This document shows positions 46,838 through 57,360 of a stretch of 64,000 bases of DNA, one piece after another (the stretch's first letter is position 1; each line of letters starts with the position of its first letter). The translations under genes and the position numbers were made by a program. The DNA is from Sympetrum striolatum (lineage: Eukaryota > Arthropoda > Insecta > Odonata > Libellulidae), in assembly GCA_947579665.1 (NCBI GenBank), contig CANPUZ010000067.1:124001-188000 (forward strand), written 5' to 3'. The notes beneath the pieces were generated by a model that was not told where the DNA came from, searched no databases, and worked only from the letters and a program-made list of their open reading frames with translations.

Positions 46838-49662
46838 CCCGCCGTTACTCGCGCGGGGTGTTTCTACACCCCAGCCGTTTTCAATCAGCCTCTATTTTTA
46901 AACGCTTAGGTTTATTGACCCCTTCTTCTCAGTAGCTTCATTTTTTTATGTTCCCGACATTTTCTGTAAAAATCGTGATTTTCTTGCCATTTCTTGCAGA
47001 GATATGACGCTTTTCATTTGATAATACTCCTATTTTTTGTTAATTTTCCGAAGTTCATGTTTTATTAATTCTTTTACGGGTTATTATTTGAAGTCTTACG
47101 TTTTTATTCGTTTGTTCCATGATCAATGATCACTAAGTAAATGTTATAACTCATGAATGTTATTGGTAAATACGTTGATGTAATTTTATCTCACTTGTAA
47201 TCTCTAATAATCCCTCTCACTATTTAGCTCCGCGAAGCTTTCCAAGGCGAGGTTTCAGTTCTCAGGCCAGTTACAGCATTTGAGATAATATTAATTAGAA
47301 ATTAAAAGATAAGTAATTCATTTATTGTATTTGTTATTATGAATATGTAAATGAAATATTACGGAGCGGACACCGTTGTCCCCTGTGGCAATGGAGCGTC
47401 GCCCTCAGCGCAAAGGAAGACCAAGCCCCTTTTTTCTCTGAGGGAGCGCGGCCTTGTTTATTGCCCCCTACTGTTTGTTCTGAGAGCACGTAGGTCTTAC
47501 TTTCATGAGACATGACAATAAGGATTTGCTTCTTCGGTTGCATGGCTAAAATAATTGTCGATTGACCTCGTCGAAGAAGAAACAGGGACAGTCCTTCTTG
47601 GGGTGCCGAAACTCGGTTCCCGAAGACCGGGGTGGAAATATTTCGTCTCTCATTCTATTTTGTGGTGCCTCATAGATTCAACATAAGCAAGTTAGTGTTC
47701 GAGTTTGTGCGATAAGTTTACTCAGTGAAGAAATGCAACACAAAGGATGGAATGACTTTTCTATTCTCCTATGCTCTTCTATACCGTTGGGAAAGTGTTT
47801 CTTCGTAAGTCTATCCATCTCCTCCTCCAAGCTCCTGGTAACTAATTAGTAAGTTAGAATTTTTTATATCTCAATTATAACATTCTTTCGTCACTGTAGA
47901 TGAACAATTGATTCCTTTTCGAGGCAGATGTTCTTTCCATCAATATCTACCCAACAAACCGGCCAAGTATGGGACAAAGATTTTCGCTCTAGTGGATGCT
48001 GGAGTGTATTATATCAAAAACTTAGAAGTTTATGTTGGGGTTCAACCAGATGGTCCTTATAAACACAGCAATAGTCCCAAGGACGTCGTAAAACGGATTT
48101 TCGGTCCGATTGTGGGGACAGGGAGGAATGCGACTGCCGACAATTGGTTTCTAAGCAAGCCAGTTTTAGAGGATTTACTCCAGGAAAAGTTGACGCTAGT
48201 CGGGACCATCCGTAAGAATAAAAAGGAACTCCCTCCACAAATTGTAGAAGTAAAAAAGCAGCTTTTTTCTCTTCAGGAAAAACATGACCCTGGTATCATA
48301 TGTCCCAAAAAAGAAAAGGTATGTGTTGATCATTTCAAGTAAGCACAAAGAAAACAGCATTGATGCATCCACGGGCAAGAAACACAAGCCTGAGGTAATA
48401 TTTCGACTAAATAATTCGACTTCGAATAAAATTCGCTAAAAGGCGGCGTCGATAGTGTAGATGAAATGTATGGGACTTACAGCGTGGCAAGAAATACTTG
48501 AAGATGGCCATTTGCAATATTTTACCATTTGCTAAACACTTTGGGTATAAATTTTTTTATTGTACATAGAAGCATATATCCAGACATCAGGATAAATAGG
48601 AGGATGTTCCTCAGAGAAATCCCTAAGTGGTTGGTAAAACTCTTTATAATAAAGAGGGCCAGGCAAAAAAACTTGCTAAAAGAACTAAAAAGAAAAGTAG
48701 AAAAATTTGAAGAGCCATCGACATCAGATCCTCAAGAGAAGATTATAAAAGGAGGTCGTGGGTGATGTGTTATATGCCCCAGGAATAAGGAAATAAAAAC
48801 TAAACTGCATTGCGAATACTGCGATAAACGCATGCGTGCTTCGTTAAAATTTGAGTAGAATTTTAAAAAATAATATAAATACGTCAAAGGATTTTCCATT
48901 GTTTACTCAAGCCCGCTCGAAATATTTTCTTTTACTTTTCAGCTTCATGAACGCGTTTCCCAAAACAAGCAGTAAATTAGCTTCAAGGTAGCATTAAATG
49001 GTGTTAGATGGAAAAAACACCTTTGTTTAGTACCTTTAAGTATTTTCATAACTACAGACACATTTATTCGTGCGAAGATATCGTTTCTAAAACTTTTCCA
49101 TGTCGGAGATTACAATTACTTATAACATTTCTCAGGCGTAATATTTTCAGTTACTTGTAAAATTAAAATTTTAAATATCGTTATTTAACTTGTATAGTAT
49201 ACCTAGAAGACTTTTTAAGCTATTCAGAGTACAATTAGTAGTAAAAAAAGGATATCAAAGAAAGACCGGTGGGGTGCAGAAACACTCCGCGCGAGCATTC
49301 ACGTCACAAAATTGAGCATTAATCTGGATTAATTTTTCACTTTGATCGTTTTAAAATGTCTGCTTACGACGAATACGTTGATTACTACTAAGATATTTCA
49401 TCTATAAGGTATACGAGTCAAATTTTCGTTTTATTGTACAATTTTTTGAGTATTATTATTGAATAGCTCATAAAAATTTTAAAAGTCGTAATATCAACGT
49501 AAAATTTAGGTATCATATCCAAAAAGATTTATAAATTATAACAGATAAGAATAATCAGGAATGTTTTTGAAGATAACCGTGATAAATAAAAAATTCAGGT
49601 GGGGTGTAGAAACACCCCGCACGAGTAACCACGTAACAAAATAGGGCGCGAGTAACGGCGGG
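46838..49662 (+). mobile_element. piggyBac element, 2.8 kb
   Basis: TTAA lies on both sides (46834-46837 and 49663-49666). The TIRs start cccgccgttactcgcgc; a second inner repeat, ggggtgtttctacacccc, occurs near both ends (46855 and, as tagaaacaccccgc, 49605). The right end has about 25 additional bases between the outer and inner repeats. A broken DDE transposase lies in the middle on the plus strand. Confidence 0.95.
47900..48765 (+). pseudogene. piggyBac transposase (DDE_Tnp_1_7), broken
   Basis: The reading starts inside the catalytic domain: VTVDEQLIPFRGRCSFHQYL, NKPAKYGTKIFALVDAGVYY (the Asp residues in VDEQL and LVDAG are the expected first and second catalytic positions), then TADNWFLSKPVLEDLLQEKL and TLVGTIRKNKKELPP. 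A frame change near 48280-48310 leads to YVPKKKRYVLIISSKHKE and further fragments up to 48765 (INRRMFLREIPKWLVKLF). The N-terminal half is unreadable. Normal piggyBac transposases are about 550-600 residues, so this is a decayed copy. Confidence 0.9.
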
Positions 49663-50029
49663 TTAAATACAAAATGCTGTTCCTGGGTTTGATGCCAGAG
49701 CACATTAAAATTTCTCTCATAAGGAATATAAGGGAAAAGTAGGACTTCGTTTGAGGCAGTTGCAGCCAACATTTCTGCTTGAATTTTCATAGATAGTTAG
49801 AGGTGGTGATTTTCTGTTGTACTGCATAGGACGTATCACCAGAAAGACCCGGGTTCGATGCCAGACGATAAAATTGCAGCGAATTTTAAGATTATTTTCA
49901 ATCTTTCAATCAATCATTTTTTTTCTTTTTAATACCGATCCGATATGATGCCCATATGAAATAAGTGTTGTCGATCTGCTTGCAGTATGCAAGCTACATT
50001 TTACTCGTCTATATATATATATATATATA

Positions 50030-51183
50030 TACGAGTAAATTGTTGCTTACATACTGCAAGCATATCGACAGCACTAATTTTATTTCGGCATTATATTTTG
50101 GGACGGTCCTCAAAAGAAAAAAAAAGGATTGAAATATTTCTTAAAATTCGCTGCAATTAATCGTCCGGCATCGAACCCGGGTCTTCCTGGTGAACTTACT
50201 ATGCACCACAATAGAAGATCACCATCTCTAACTATGTGTGAAAATTCAATTAGAAATTTTTGCTGCAACTGCCTAAAATGATGACCTACTTTTCCCTTAT
50301 ATTCCTTGTGAGAGAAATTTTTATCGTGCTCTGGCATCGAACCCAGGAACAGCATTGTCGTATCTAATTTTTTTTCTTAAGCTGAGTCTTAATTTACATC
50401 TTCTGGCAAAGCCAGAAATTCCTATTATTTCTATAAGTACAACAAAATAAATAATGAAAACTAACTCAATATATTATAAATGGGGGATATATATACCGTC
50501 TGGCTTCGAACCCGGGTCTTTCTAGTAATACTTTCTATGCAGCATCAAAGACGATCACCACCTCTAACCAATGTGTGAAAATTTAAGCAAAAATATTGGG
50601 TACAACTGCTTCAAAGGACGTCCTACTTTTCCCTTATATTCCTTATGAGAGAAATTTTAATATGCCCGGCATCGAACCCAGGAACAGTAAGGTCTTATCT
50701 TAATTTTTTTCTTAAACCAATTATTACCATACATCTTCCAGCAAAGAACAAACTTCCTATCATTTCGATAAGTGCATCAAAAAAATAATGAAAAACTACT
50801 CCCATGTATTTTAAAGGGCAGATATTTAAATCCTCCTATTATCGAACCCAGGATTACTTCTTTATAAGTCATTTGTGTTTTCGGTAGATCATGACCATAT
50901 ATATACGCTCCATGAGTTTTGATTCTCTAGCTATCCGGAAAGTATTTTTTAAAAATTCCGGAATATTGGAGCAATGCTTTTAAATGGCAAAATTCGGGAC
51001 TTTGGGGCCCTCTGGAATTGAACCCACGACACTGAGGATAAAAATCGCATTTTTTCTGGCGGTTACACATTATGGTCAATACGTCGTAAAAATTTCAAGT
51101 CAATGACGCTTATGTTTTAGGCTGTGAATTAGTATCCTATCTATCTATCTATCTATATCAATGAATCCGGAGAAGCATCTATA
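50030..51183 (-). mobile_element. T-arm element, copy e (complete)
   Basis: B end acgagtaaattgttgcttac at 50030, A end near 51183. T-arm-like cores at 50171, 50337, 50506, 50672, 50842 and 51018 (spacings 166, 169, 166, 170, 176). It is joined tail-to-tail with copy d through a (TA)n tract at 50010-50029. Odd and even units differ in the bases after the core (cccgggtctt versus cccaggaaca), so the array is built of dimers. Confidence 0.9.
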
Positions 51184-51185
51184 TA

Positions 51186-52300
51186 TAATAGATACGAGTA
51201 AAATGTTGCTGGCATACTGCAAGCAGATTGATAACACTAATTTCATGTCGGCATCATATCGGGACAGCCCTCAAAAGAAAAAAAAAAGGGATTGAAAATA
51301 TTCTTAAAATTCACTGCAGTTTTATCATCTGGCATCAAACCTAGGCCTTCCTGTTGAACCTAATATGCAGCACAAAAGAAAATCACCATCTCTTACTTTG
51401 TGTGAAAATTCAAGCAGAAATATTGGCTCTAACTGCCTCAAACGACGTCCTACTTATCAATAATGTATATGGCTCTCTGGATTCGAACCAATGACGAACT
51501 AGGAAATCTAAAACATGTTTTTGAAATGTATCTATGTTCTCTATCTATATGCCTAATTTCATGTTTTAATATTATTTGGAAGGGGTTTAAATTAATTCTT
51601 AAATATCGGATAATTTACTGATTGTAGAGACGCTTGGTGTCGAACCCGGGAAATAGTTGTAGCTGTGAATGCACAGTATGACTTATTAGGACTTGTTCTA
51701 ATTTCATACAAAGTTTGAAGTCAATATCACGCCGGGAAGTAACTAAAACCTTTTTCTGTTATCTCCGTAAGAAATGCATTGAGGAATGTAAATTACTCTC
51801 TGGGATCGAACCAAGGACCATAAGGGAATATGTAAAATTTGATTATGAGATATATTTATGATCTCCAACTCCATGCCGAATTTCAAGTTTCCATGCCATC
51901 GGGAAAGGGTCCAAAAAAATCTTAAAAATCGCCACAATGCATTTTAAACGGCCGATTTTTGCCTCACCTAGCCTCGAACACAGGATATTTTTCGTAAAAC
52001 TCATTTATGCTTTTGATAGATCATAACCATATATATAGGCTCCTTGAGTTTTCATTCTCTACCTATCCCGAATGTATTTTTTTAAAATTCCCTAATATCA
52101 AAGCAATGCATTTAAACGGGAAAAATCGGGAATTTGGGGCCCTCTGGAATCGAACCTATGACACTGAGGTTCAAAATCACAATTTTTCTGGCGGTTGTAC
52201 GTTATGGCCAATACGTGGTAAAAATTTCAAGTCAATCACGCTTGTGGTTTAGGCTGTGAATTAGTATCCTATCTGGGTATATACATGAATGAATCCGGAG
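51186..52300 (-). mobile_element. T-arm element, copy f
   Basis: B end acgagtaaaatgttgctggc at 51189, A end near 52290. Cores at 51335, 51483, 51640, 51806, 51974 and 52150 (spacings 148, 157, 166, 168, 176). The first unit resembles copy e and the following ones resemble copies c and h, so this copy looks chimeric, with the junction near 51460. Confidence 0.85.
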
Positions 52301-53436
52301 AAGCATCTATATAAAATAGATACATAGGTATATAGATAGGATACTAATTCACAGGCTAAACCACAAGCGTGATTGAGTTGAAATTTTTACAGCGAATTGG
52401 CCATAATGTGTAACCACCAGAAAAATTGCGATATTAAACCTCAGTGTCATGGGTTTGATTCCAGAGGGCCCCAAAGCCCCGATTTTTCCCATTTGAATGT
52501 ATTGCTTTGAATTTTGTGAATTTTTTAAAAATACTTCCCGAATAGGTAGAGAATCAAAACTCTCGGAGCCTTTATATATATTCATGATGATTTGAAAACA
52601 CGAATGATTTTCACAGAAAATGTCCTGGGTTCGATGCTAGGAGGATGCAAATATCTGCCCTTTAAAATACATGGGAGAGGTTTTTCATTATTTTTTTCGA
52701 TGCACTTATCAAAATAATAGGAAGTTCGTGCTTAGCTGGAAGATAAACGGTATGAATTAGTTTTAGAAAAAAATTTTCATAAGCCCGTTTTATTCCTGGG
52801 TTCGATGCCAGAGCACAATAACTTTTCTCTCATAAGGAATATAAGGGAAAAGTAGGACGTTGTTTGAGGCAGTTGCAAGCAATATTTCTGCTTGAATTTG
52901 CATATGAAGTTAGAGATGGTGATTTTCTGTTTTGCTGCATAGAAAGTATTGCCAGAAACACCCGGGTTTGATGCAGGGTGGTAAATATATCTCCCATATA
53001 TAATACATTGGGCTGACATTTTATAATTTTTCAATGCATTTATCGATATGATTGGTAGTTCTTTCTTACATAGAAGATGTATATTAAGTTTTACTTTACG
53101 AAAAAAAATAGATAAGACACCACTGTTACTGGGTTCGATTCCAGAGCACATAAACATTTCTTTCATGAGGAATATAAGGGAAAAGTAGGACGTCGTTTGA
53201 GTAGCAGTTGCAGCCAATATTTATGCTTGAATTTTCTCACATAGTTAGATATGGTGCTCTTCTATTATGTTGCATAGGAAGTATCACCAAAAGACTCGGC
53301 TTCGATGCCGGACGGAGAAATTGCAGCAAATTTTAAGAATATTTTCAATACTTTTTCTACTTTTTAGGACCCTCTTGATATGATGTCGACTTGAAATTTG
53401 TGTTAAGAACTTGCTTGCAGAATACAAGCTACATTT
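52301..53436 (+). mobile_element. T-arm element, copy g (complete)
   Basis: It is head-to-head with copy f across aagcatctatataaaataga. Cores at 52451, 52627, 52798, 52964, 53131 and 53298 (spacings 176, 171, 166, 167, 167). The fifth unit contains GGTTCGATTCC. The B end cttgcttgcagaatacaagc is at 53412, then attttactcat. Confidence 0.9.
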
Positions 53437-53632
53437 TACTCATACTAAGAATGCCTGCAGAAGTAGATTTTTGAAGGAAAGATCGATGGGGAAGAGGGAG
53501 AATGAAATTCGGAATGCAAACTGATTTGAAGAGAGGAAAGGAATATATCTGAAAAGGGATGCTGGGGATAGAGATGGAGAAAGCAGTTCTGTTGAGGCCT
53601 CTATGTGGACAGAAATACAATGATGATGATGA
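53437..53632 (+). pseudogene. RTE-like LINE 3' end, second half of the split copy
   Basis: It starts tactaagaatgcctgcagaa and matches 26075-26260 to the terminal gatgatgatga. In the 25.9-kb copy the sequence runs gcaagatggatatatactaa without a break. Here gcaagatgga is at 45945 and tactaagaatg at 53437, so the intervening 7.5 kb was inserted into this LINE. Confidence 0.85.
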
Positions 53633-54049
53633 GTATTTCACTATAAGAACCATAGTAACCCGCAGAACCAGTATTCAATACTTATATCATTGAGTAATAA
53701 TTTTATTTCACACCAAAAATTTGAATGATAAACTATATTTACACTAAGAGGTAAAATATCTCCTTTTAAAAGCCAAGGGAATCAACCAGAGAGACAAGTG
53801 TGCATACAGAGAACTGCGACACTAGCGTTGCGGTGACAGTTGAACAAAATGGTACTAACTTTCTGTACATACCTCAATTCTTAATCAGAAATCATATGTA
53901 CAGGATACCTATTAAAATTTGTGTGATTATTCTGAAAATTCGCAAATGCCTGAAGAAAACACAATTTATAATAAAACTTATCTGCAATTTTTACAATTTT
54001 TGAGATTTATTAATATGCATATTGGTATCTGAGGTCTCCCTCCCTATTC
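53633..54049. other. Non-coding stretch, nothing recognised
   Basis: A 67-codon frame at 53800-54003 has no recognisable features. Confidence 0.4.
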
Positions 54050-55205
54050 TACTACGAGTAAAATGTTGCTTACATACTGCAACCATATGAAATGTATTTA
54101 TAATCTTTACTCACATGCCAAGTTTTGAGTTTCAATGTTCCCAGGAAGGGGTTAAAAAAAATCTTAAAAATTGTAGCAATTCCTAATTTTAGTATACGAC
54201 TGGTGTCAAACCCAGGACCTATTGGCAGATGCGAATAGACATTATAACTTTTTAGGACCTGATTTTATCCAATGTAAAGTTTGAAGTCCATATCATACCG
54301 GGAAGGTCCTGAAATAAGACTCCATTATCTCCATCTGAAATGCATACGGCAATGTAAATGGCTCTCTGGGATCGAACCAAGGACGATCAAGGAAATCTAA
54401 AAGAAGTATTTGAAATGAATCTATGATCTCAATCTATATGCTGAGTTTCAAGTTTCTATATTATTGGGAAGGGGTTCAAAAACATTCTTAAAAATCGTAA
54501 CAGTTACTAATTTAGAGATGCCTGGTGTCGAACCCAGGATATATTGGCAACTGTGAATGAAAAGTATGACTTGTTAGGACTTGATCTTATTTAATCCAAA
54601 GCTTGAAGTCGATATCATGCCGGGAAGTACCTAAAATTTGTTTCCCTTATCTCCTTAAGAAATGCATAGAGCAATGTAAATGGCTCTCTGGAAACGAATT
54701 AAGGACAATCAGCGGAACGTTCAACAACGTACATAAAAGATATTTATGATCTCTATCTACATGTTGAGTTTCAAGTTTCCATCTTATTGGGAAGTGATTA
54801 AAAAAAATCTTAAAAATTGTAATGTAAATTAAACAGGAGAATATTTGCCCTGACCTAGCATCGAACCAAGGATCATCTTTAATGCTATCTTAATGGTTTT
54901 TGTTGGATTTGCACGACATCTAGCGATCTCTCGAATTTTAACTCTCTACTTTGCCGGGAAGTGCCTCAAAATATTTTTCGAAAATTTCTACCATGTATCT
55001 CTATGGTGAAAATTGGGACTTTGGGGCCCTCTGGAATCGAACCTGTGACAATGATGTTCAAAATCGCATTTTTTTTGGCGGTTACACGTTATGGTCAATA
55101 TGTCGTAAAAATTTCAAGTCAATGATGCTTGTGGCTTAGGCTGTGAATTAGTATCCTATCTGTATATATGAATCCAGAGAAGGAATTATATATAATAGAT
55201 ATCAT
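54050..55205 (-). mobile_element. T-arm element, copy h (complete)
   Basis: B end acgagtaaaatgttgcttac at 54054; A end tccagagaaggaattatata at about 55170. Cores at 54206, 54372, 54528, 54694 (changed to acgaatt), 54861 and 55037 (spacings 166, 156, 166, 167, 176). Units alternate between gtgtcgaacccagga and gggatcgaaccaagga types. The A end stops about 50 bp from the donor site of the host exon at 55254. Confidence 0.9.
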
Positions 55206-55253
55206 TATTATAATAATTTCAACTACTTCATTGTGGAATGAATGAAGACGTAC

Positions 55254-55444
55254 TTGTTGGATGGGTTGTGGATGGACAACGGGTGGCGGCATTGGTTGGC
55301 GTGGCTGTGGTGAGATGGTATGTGTGGCGGCAGGTGCTGCGCTAATGGGTGCTGGTGCTGTTGAGAATGGTGCTGCTGAGATTGGTGGTGCCATGAAGAT
55401 GCCCTCTGCTGGTCCTCATACACTTGTGCATAAGATGACGGCAT
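55254..55444 (-). CDS. Host gene exon, His/Gln/Pro-rich, 191 bp
   Basis: Acceptor gttattgcag precedes 55444 and a good donor, gtacgt, follows 55254. Entered in phase 0 it reads MPSSYAQVYEDQQRASSWHH then Gln/His-rich sequence to the end. The following exon (43612-43722) is open only in phase 0, but 191 bases leave two over. The alternative frame, ATHTISPQPRQPMPPPVVHP and QPIQQ, ends exactly at a codon boundary. One missing base in the sequence, or an unseen small exon of 3n+1 bases, would reconcile this. The product is not recognised. Confidence 0.7.
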
Positions 55445-55910
55445 CTGCAATAACCACAAGGAACTGTGACTTGCTATTATAGTTTTTAGTTTAATTAATT
55501 GCTTTCAAACAGAAATCCCCTTTATCATCTTACTAGTAAACTCCCTCAACATGCATGATGGTCTTAATTTCAAATTCTATAATTAATATAATAATAACAA
55601 TTTTATTATGCTCTGAGAAAGTCTCATAAGAGCAGAAAAAAGTTATACAAATATTATCTGCTCTCATAAGATAATAATACAAATTATAGACTATTGACAT
55701 AAAGATGATACCAAAAAGGAAAAAGAAATAAGCCAGTATTAAGGTTTTAAAGTAATTCTGTGGTAACAATAAGGTAATCAATCACTTTTTCTTTAAATGA
55801 TTGTGAAGAAGTGGAATTTTTAATACATACTGGCAGGTTGTTCCAGAAATTAGATGCAGTAAAACCATCGTAATCAAACACTAAGTAAATTCCACAATTT
55901 TATTTCAAAT

Positions 55911-55942
55911 GACCGGTTTCGTCAACGAGTTGACAACTTCAG
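55911..55942 (-). ncRNA. Hammerhead-like motif in PLE terminal repeat (left)
   Basis: Minus strand: CTGAAGT (last base differs from CTGANGA), stem II GTCAA/TTGAC with loop CTCG, then GAAA and CCGGTC. The order fits the minimal PLE hammerhead, with one core change. Confidence 0.5.
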
Positions 55943-56598
55943 GTACATGTATAGAGATTTCCCGACATACATATGAGATAGGAAAGGGAGAGGGGTGTCT
56001 CGATGATTTTAAGAGCGTCGAGGCAGCGTCCTTTCGTCTCCCGATGAAGGAGTGAGGCTGAAAGACGCTGCTGTGGCTCTGATCGTTGAGATGGTCTGCA
56101 AAGGTCAAGCATGGACCCCCGGTAAGGACCCCGTAGGAAACGCTTATGTTCTGAAATCCTAGTCTTTAGGGCCCTTCTGATCTGTCCACGTAGATAGCGG
56201 GACAATCATTGCACGATAGTTCCTATACCCCACTGAGCGAGTCCAGGTCCCTCTTATCTTTGCCTGTGCATAAAGTTCCCAGGGATCTTGGAGTATAGAA
56301 TGCTGGTCAGATTTTATCTGGCTGGTCTATTTTATCCCCCTGCCTGGGAGAATACTTCCAGATAAAATCCACCACTTCCAGATCCCTACTTTCAGCCTCG
56401 ACTCCTTCATCAGGAGACGGAAGGACCCCGCCTCGACGCTCTCGAAATCATCAAGATTACTAGCAGAAAAAGGTAATGCTCACAAATGAATATTTTTTTC
56501 CTAACCCCTCCCCACTCCTTTCCGTACCTGCTTCTTTGTTTCCTCCTAACCCCCCTTTCGTCTCTCATATATATGTCAGGAAATTCCTATACATGTAC

Positions 56599-56630
56599 CT
56601 GAAGATGTGAACTGATTCACAAAACCGGTC
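56599..56630 (+). ncRNA. Hammerhead-like motif in PLE terminal repeat (right)
   Basis: CTGAAGA, stem II TGTGAA/TTCACA with loop CTGA, then AAAA instead of GAAA, and CCGGTC. One core change, at a different place from the left copy. Confidence 0.5.
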
Positions 56631-56660
56631 GTTTCAAATAAAATTGTGGAAGTTACTAAG

Positions 56661-57360
56661 TGTTTGATTACAATGGTTTATACTGAATTCCACAAAGTAA
56701 GGATAGAACATATTAATTATATTAGATGCAGTAATTAAGAAGGACTTTAGATAGGTATTAGTCCGAGGGATTGGACATAAAAGATAGTTAGGGCCGGAGC
56801 TGGTGGTTTTACAAGAAACAGAATATTTGTAAGTAAACATGTCATAGATATACTGCTGTTGAATATCGTGAAAAACTGTAAATAAAAATGAACCATGCAT
56901 ATATTTTCTACTGGTATTTGGTCTTAACCTCAACTGATAGCAGTAATGGGAGATATGAACATCTTTCTGAAGGTTAAAAATGAATCAGATGCAGTTATTA
57001 AGAAGACGGAGTAATTTAAGGTATAACTCGGCTGTTAGATCATTGTACACTAGGGAACAGTAGTCAAATTCTGGAAGAAAGAGAGTGGAAACTAGCATTT
57101 TACGGGTTGCTTGAGGTAGATTGTTCTTGTCTAGTTTTAGCTGATATACTATTTTACCAACCTTATTCCAAATTTCGGAGACTAACGGATTCCATGAAAG
57201 CGTGTTTCTTAGGGAGATGCCTAAATTTCGGACCGAATTCTTAAAGGGGACAACCGAACCATCTACAGTAATGTTGGGGATGTTAACAAAGTCAATTTTA
57301 CGGATGGACCTTGAGTTACCAAAGATGATATCTTGCGTCTTTGCAGGATTTAGCAACGGG
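56661..57360 (-). pseudogene. Jockey-like LINE 3' part
   Basis: Minus strand: MLNPAKTQDIIFGNSRSIRK, ITVDGSVVPFKNSVRNLGIS, NTLSWNPLVSEIWNKVGKIV, LPEFDYCSLVYNDLT, then after a frame change SGPNYLLCPIPRTNTYLKSF. It is the opposite-strand relative of 33700-35058 and shows what that copy looked like before insertions. Stops and frame changes near 56985 and 56930. Confidence 0.85.

Larger units (their letters stand above)
45957..50020 (+). mobile_element. T-arm element, copy d, interrupted by a piggyBac
   Basis: It runs from the A end (tattatatatagatgcttct, partly doubled at 45970-46020) to the B end (gcttgcagtatgcaagctac near 49990, then attttactcgtc). T-arm-like cores (gggttcga or variants) are at 46176, 46352, 46522, 46688, 49685 and 49851. 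After removing 46838-49662 plus one TTAA the spacings are 176, 170, 166, 168 and 166 bp. The first unit contains GGTTCGATTCC, a perfect B-box match. Without the piggyBac the copy is about 1.2 kb and non-coding. Confidence 0.85.
55885..56660 (-). mobile_element. PLE-derived foldback with GIY-YIG remnant
   Basis: The outer arms are inverted: ccacaattttatttcaaatg at 55893 and its reverse complement near 56630-56650. Inner parts are also inverted (tctcgatgattttaagagcg at 55997 versus cgctctcgaaatcatcaaga at 56437). On the minus strand the left half reads ALKTRISEHKRFLRGPYRGS, the segment after the GIY-YIG core in PLE nucleases. PLEs are known to have inverted or direct terminal copies with hammerhead ribozymes, and both arms here carry such a motif. 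Confidence 0.75.

Noticed and set aside
53437..53632. Separate LINE insertion
   Set aside because: It begins exactly where the LINE at 45956 stops, so it is the second half of that copy.
55261..55482. Plus-strand Gly/Ala-rich 73-codon frame
   Set aside because: It is antisense to the host exon 55254-55444.
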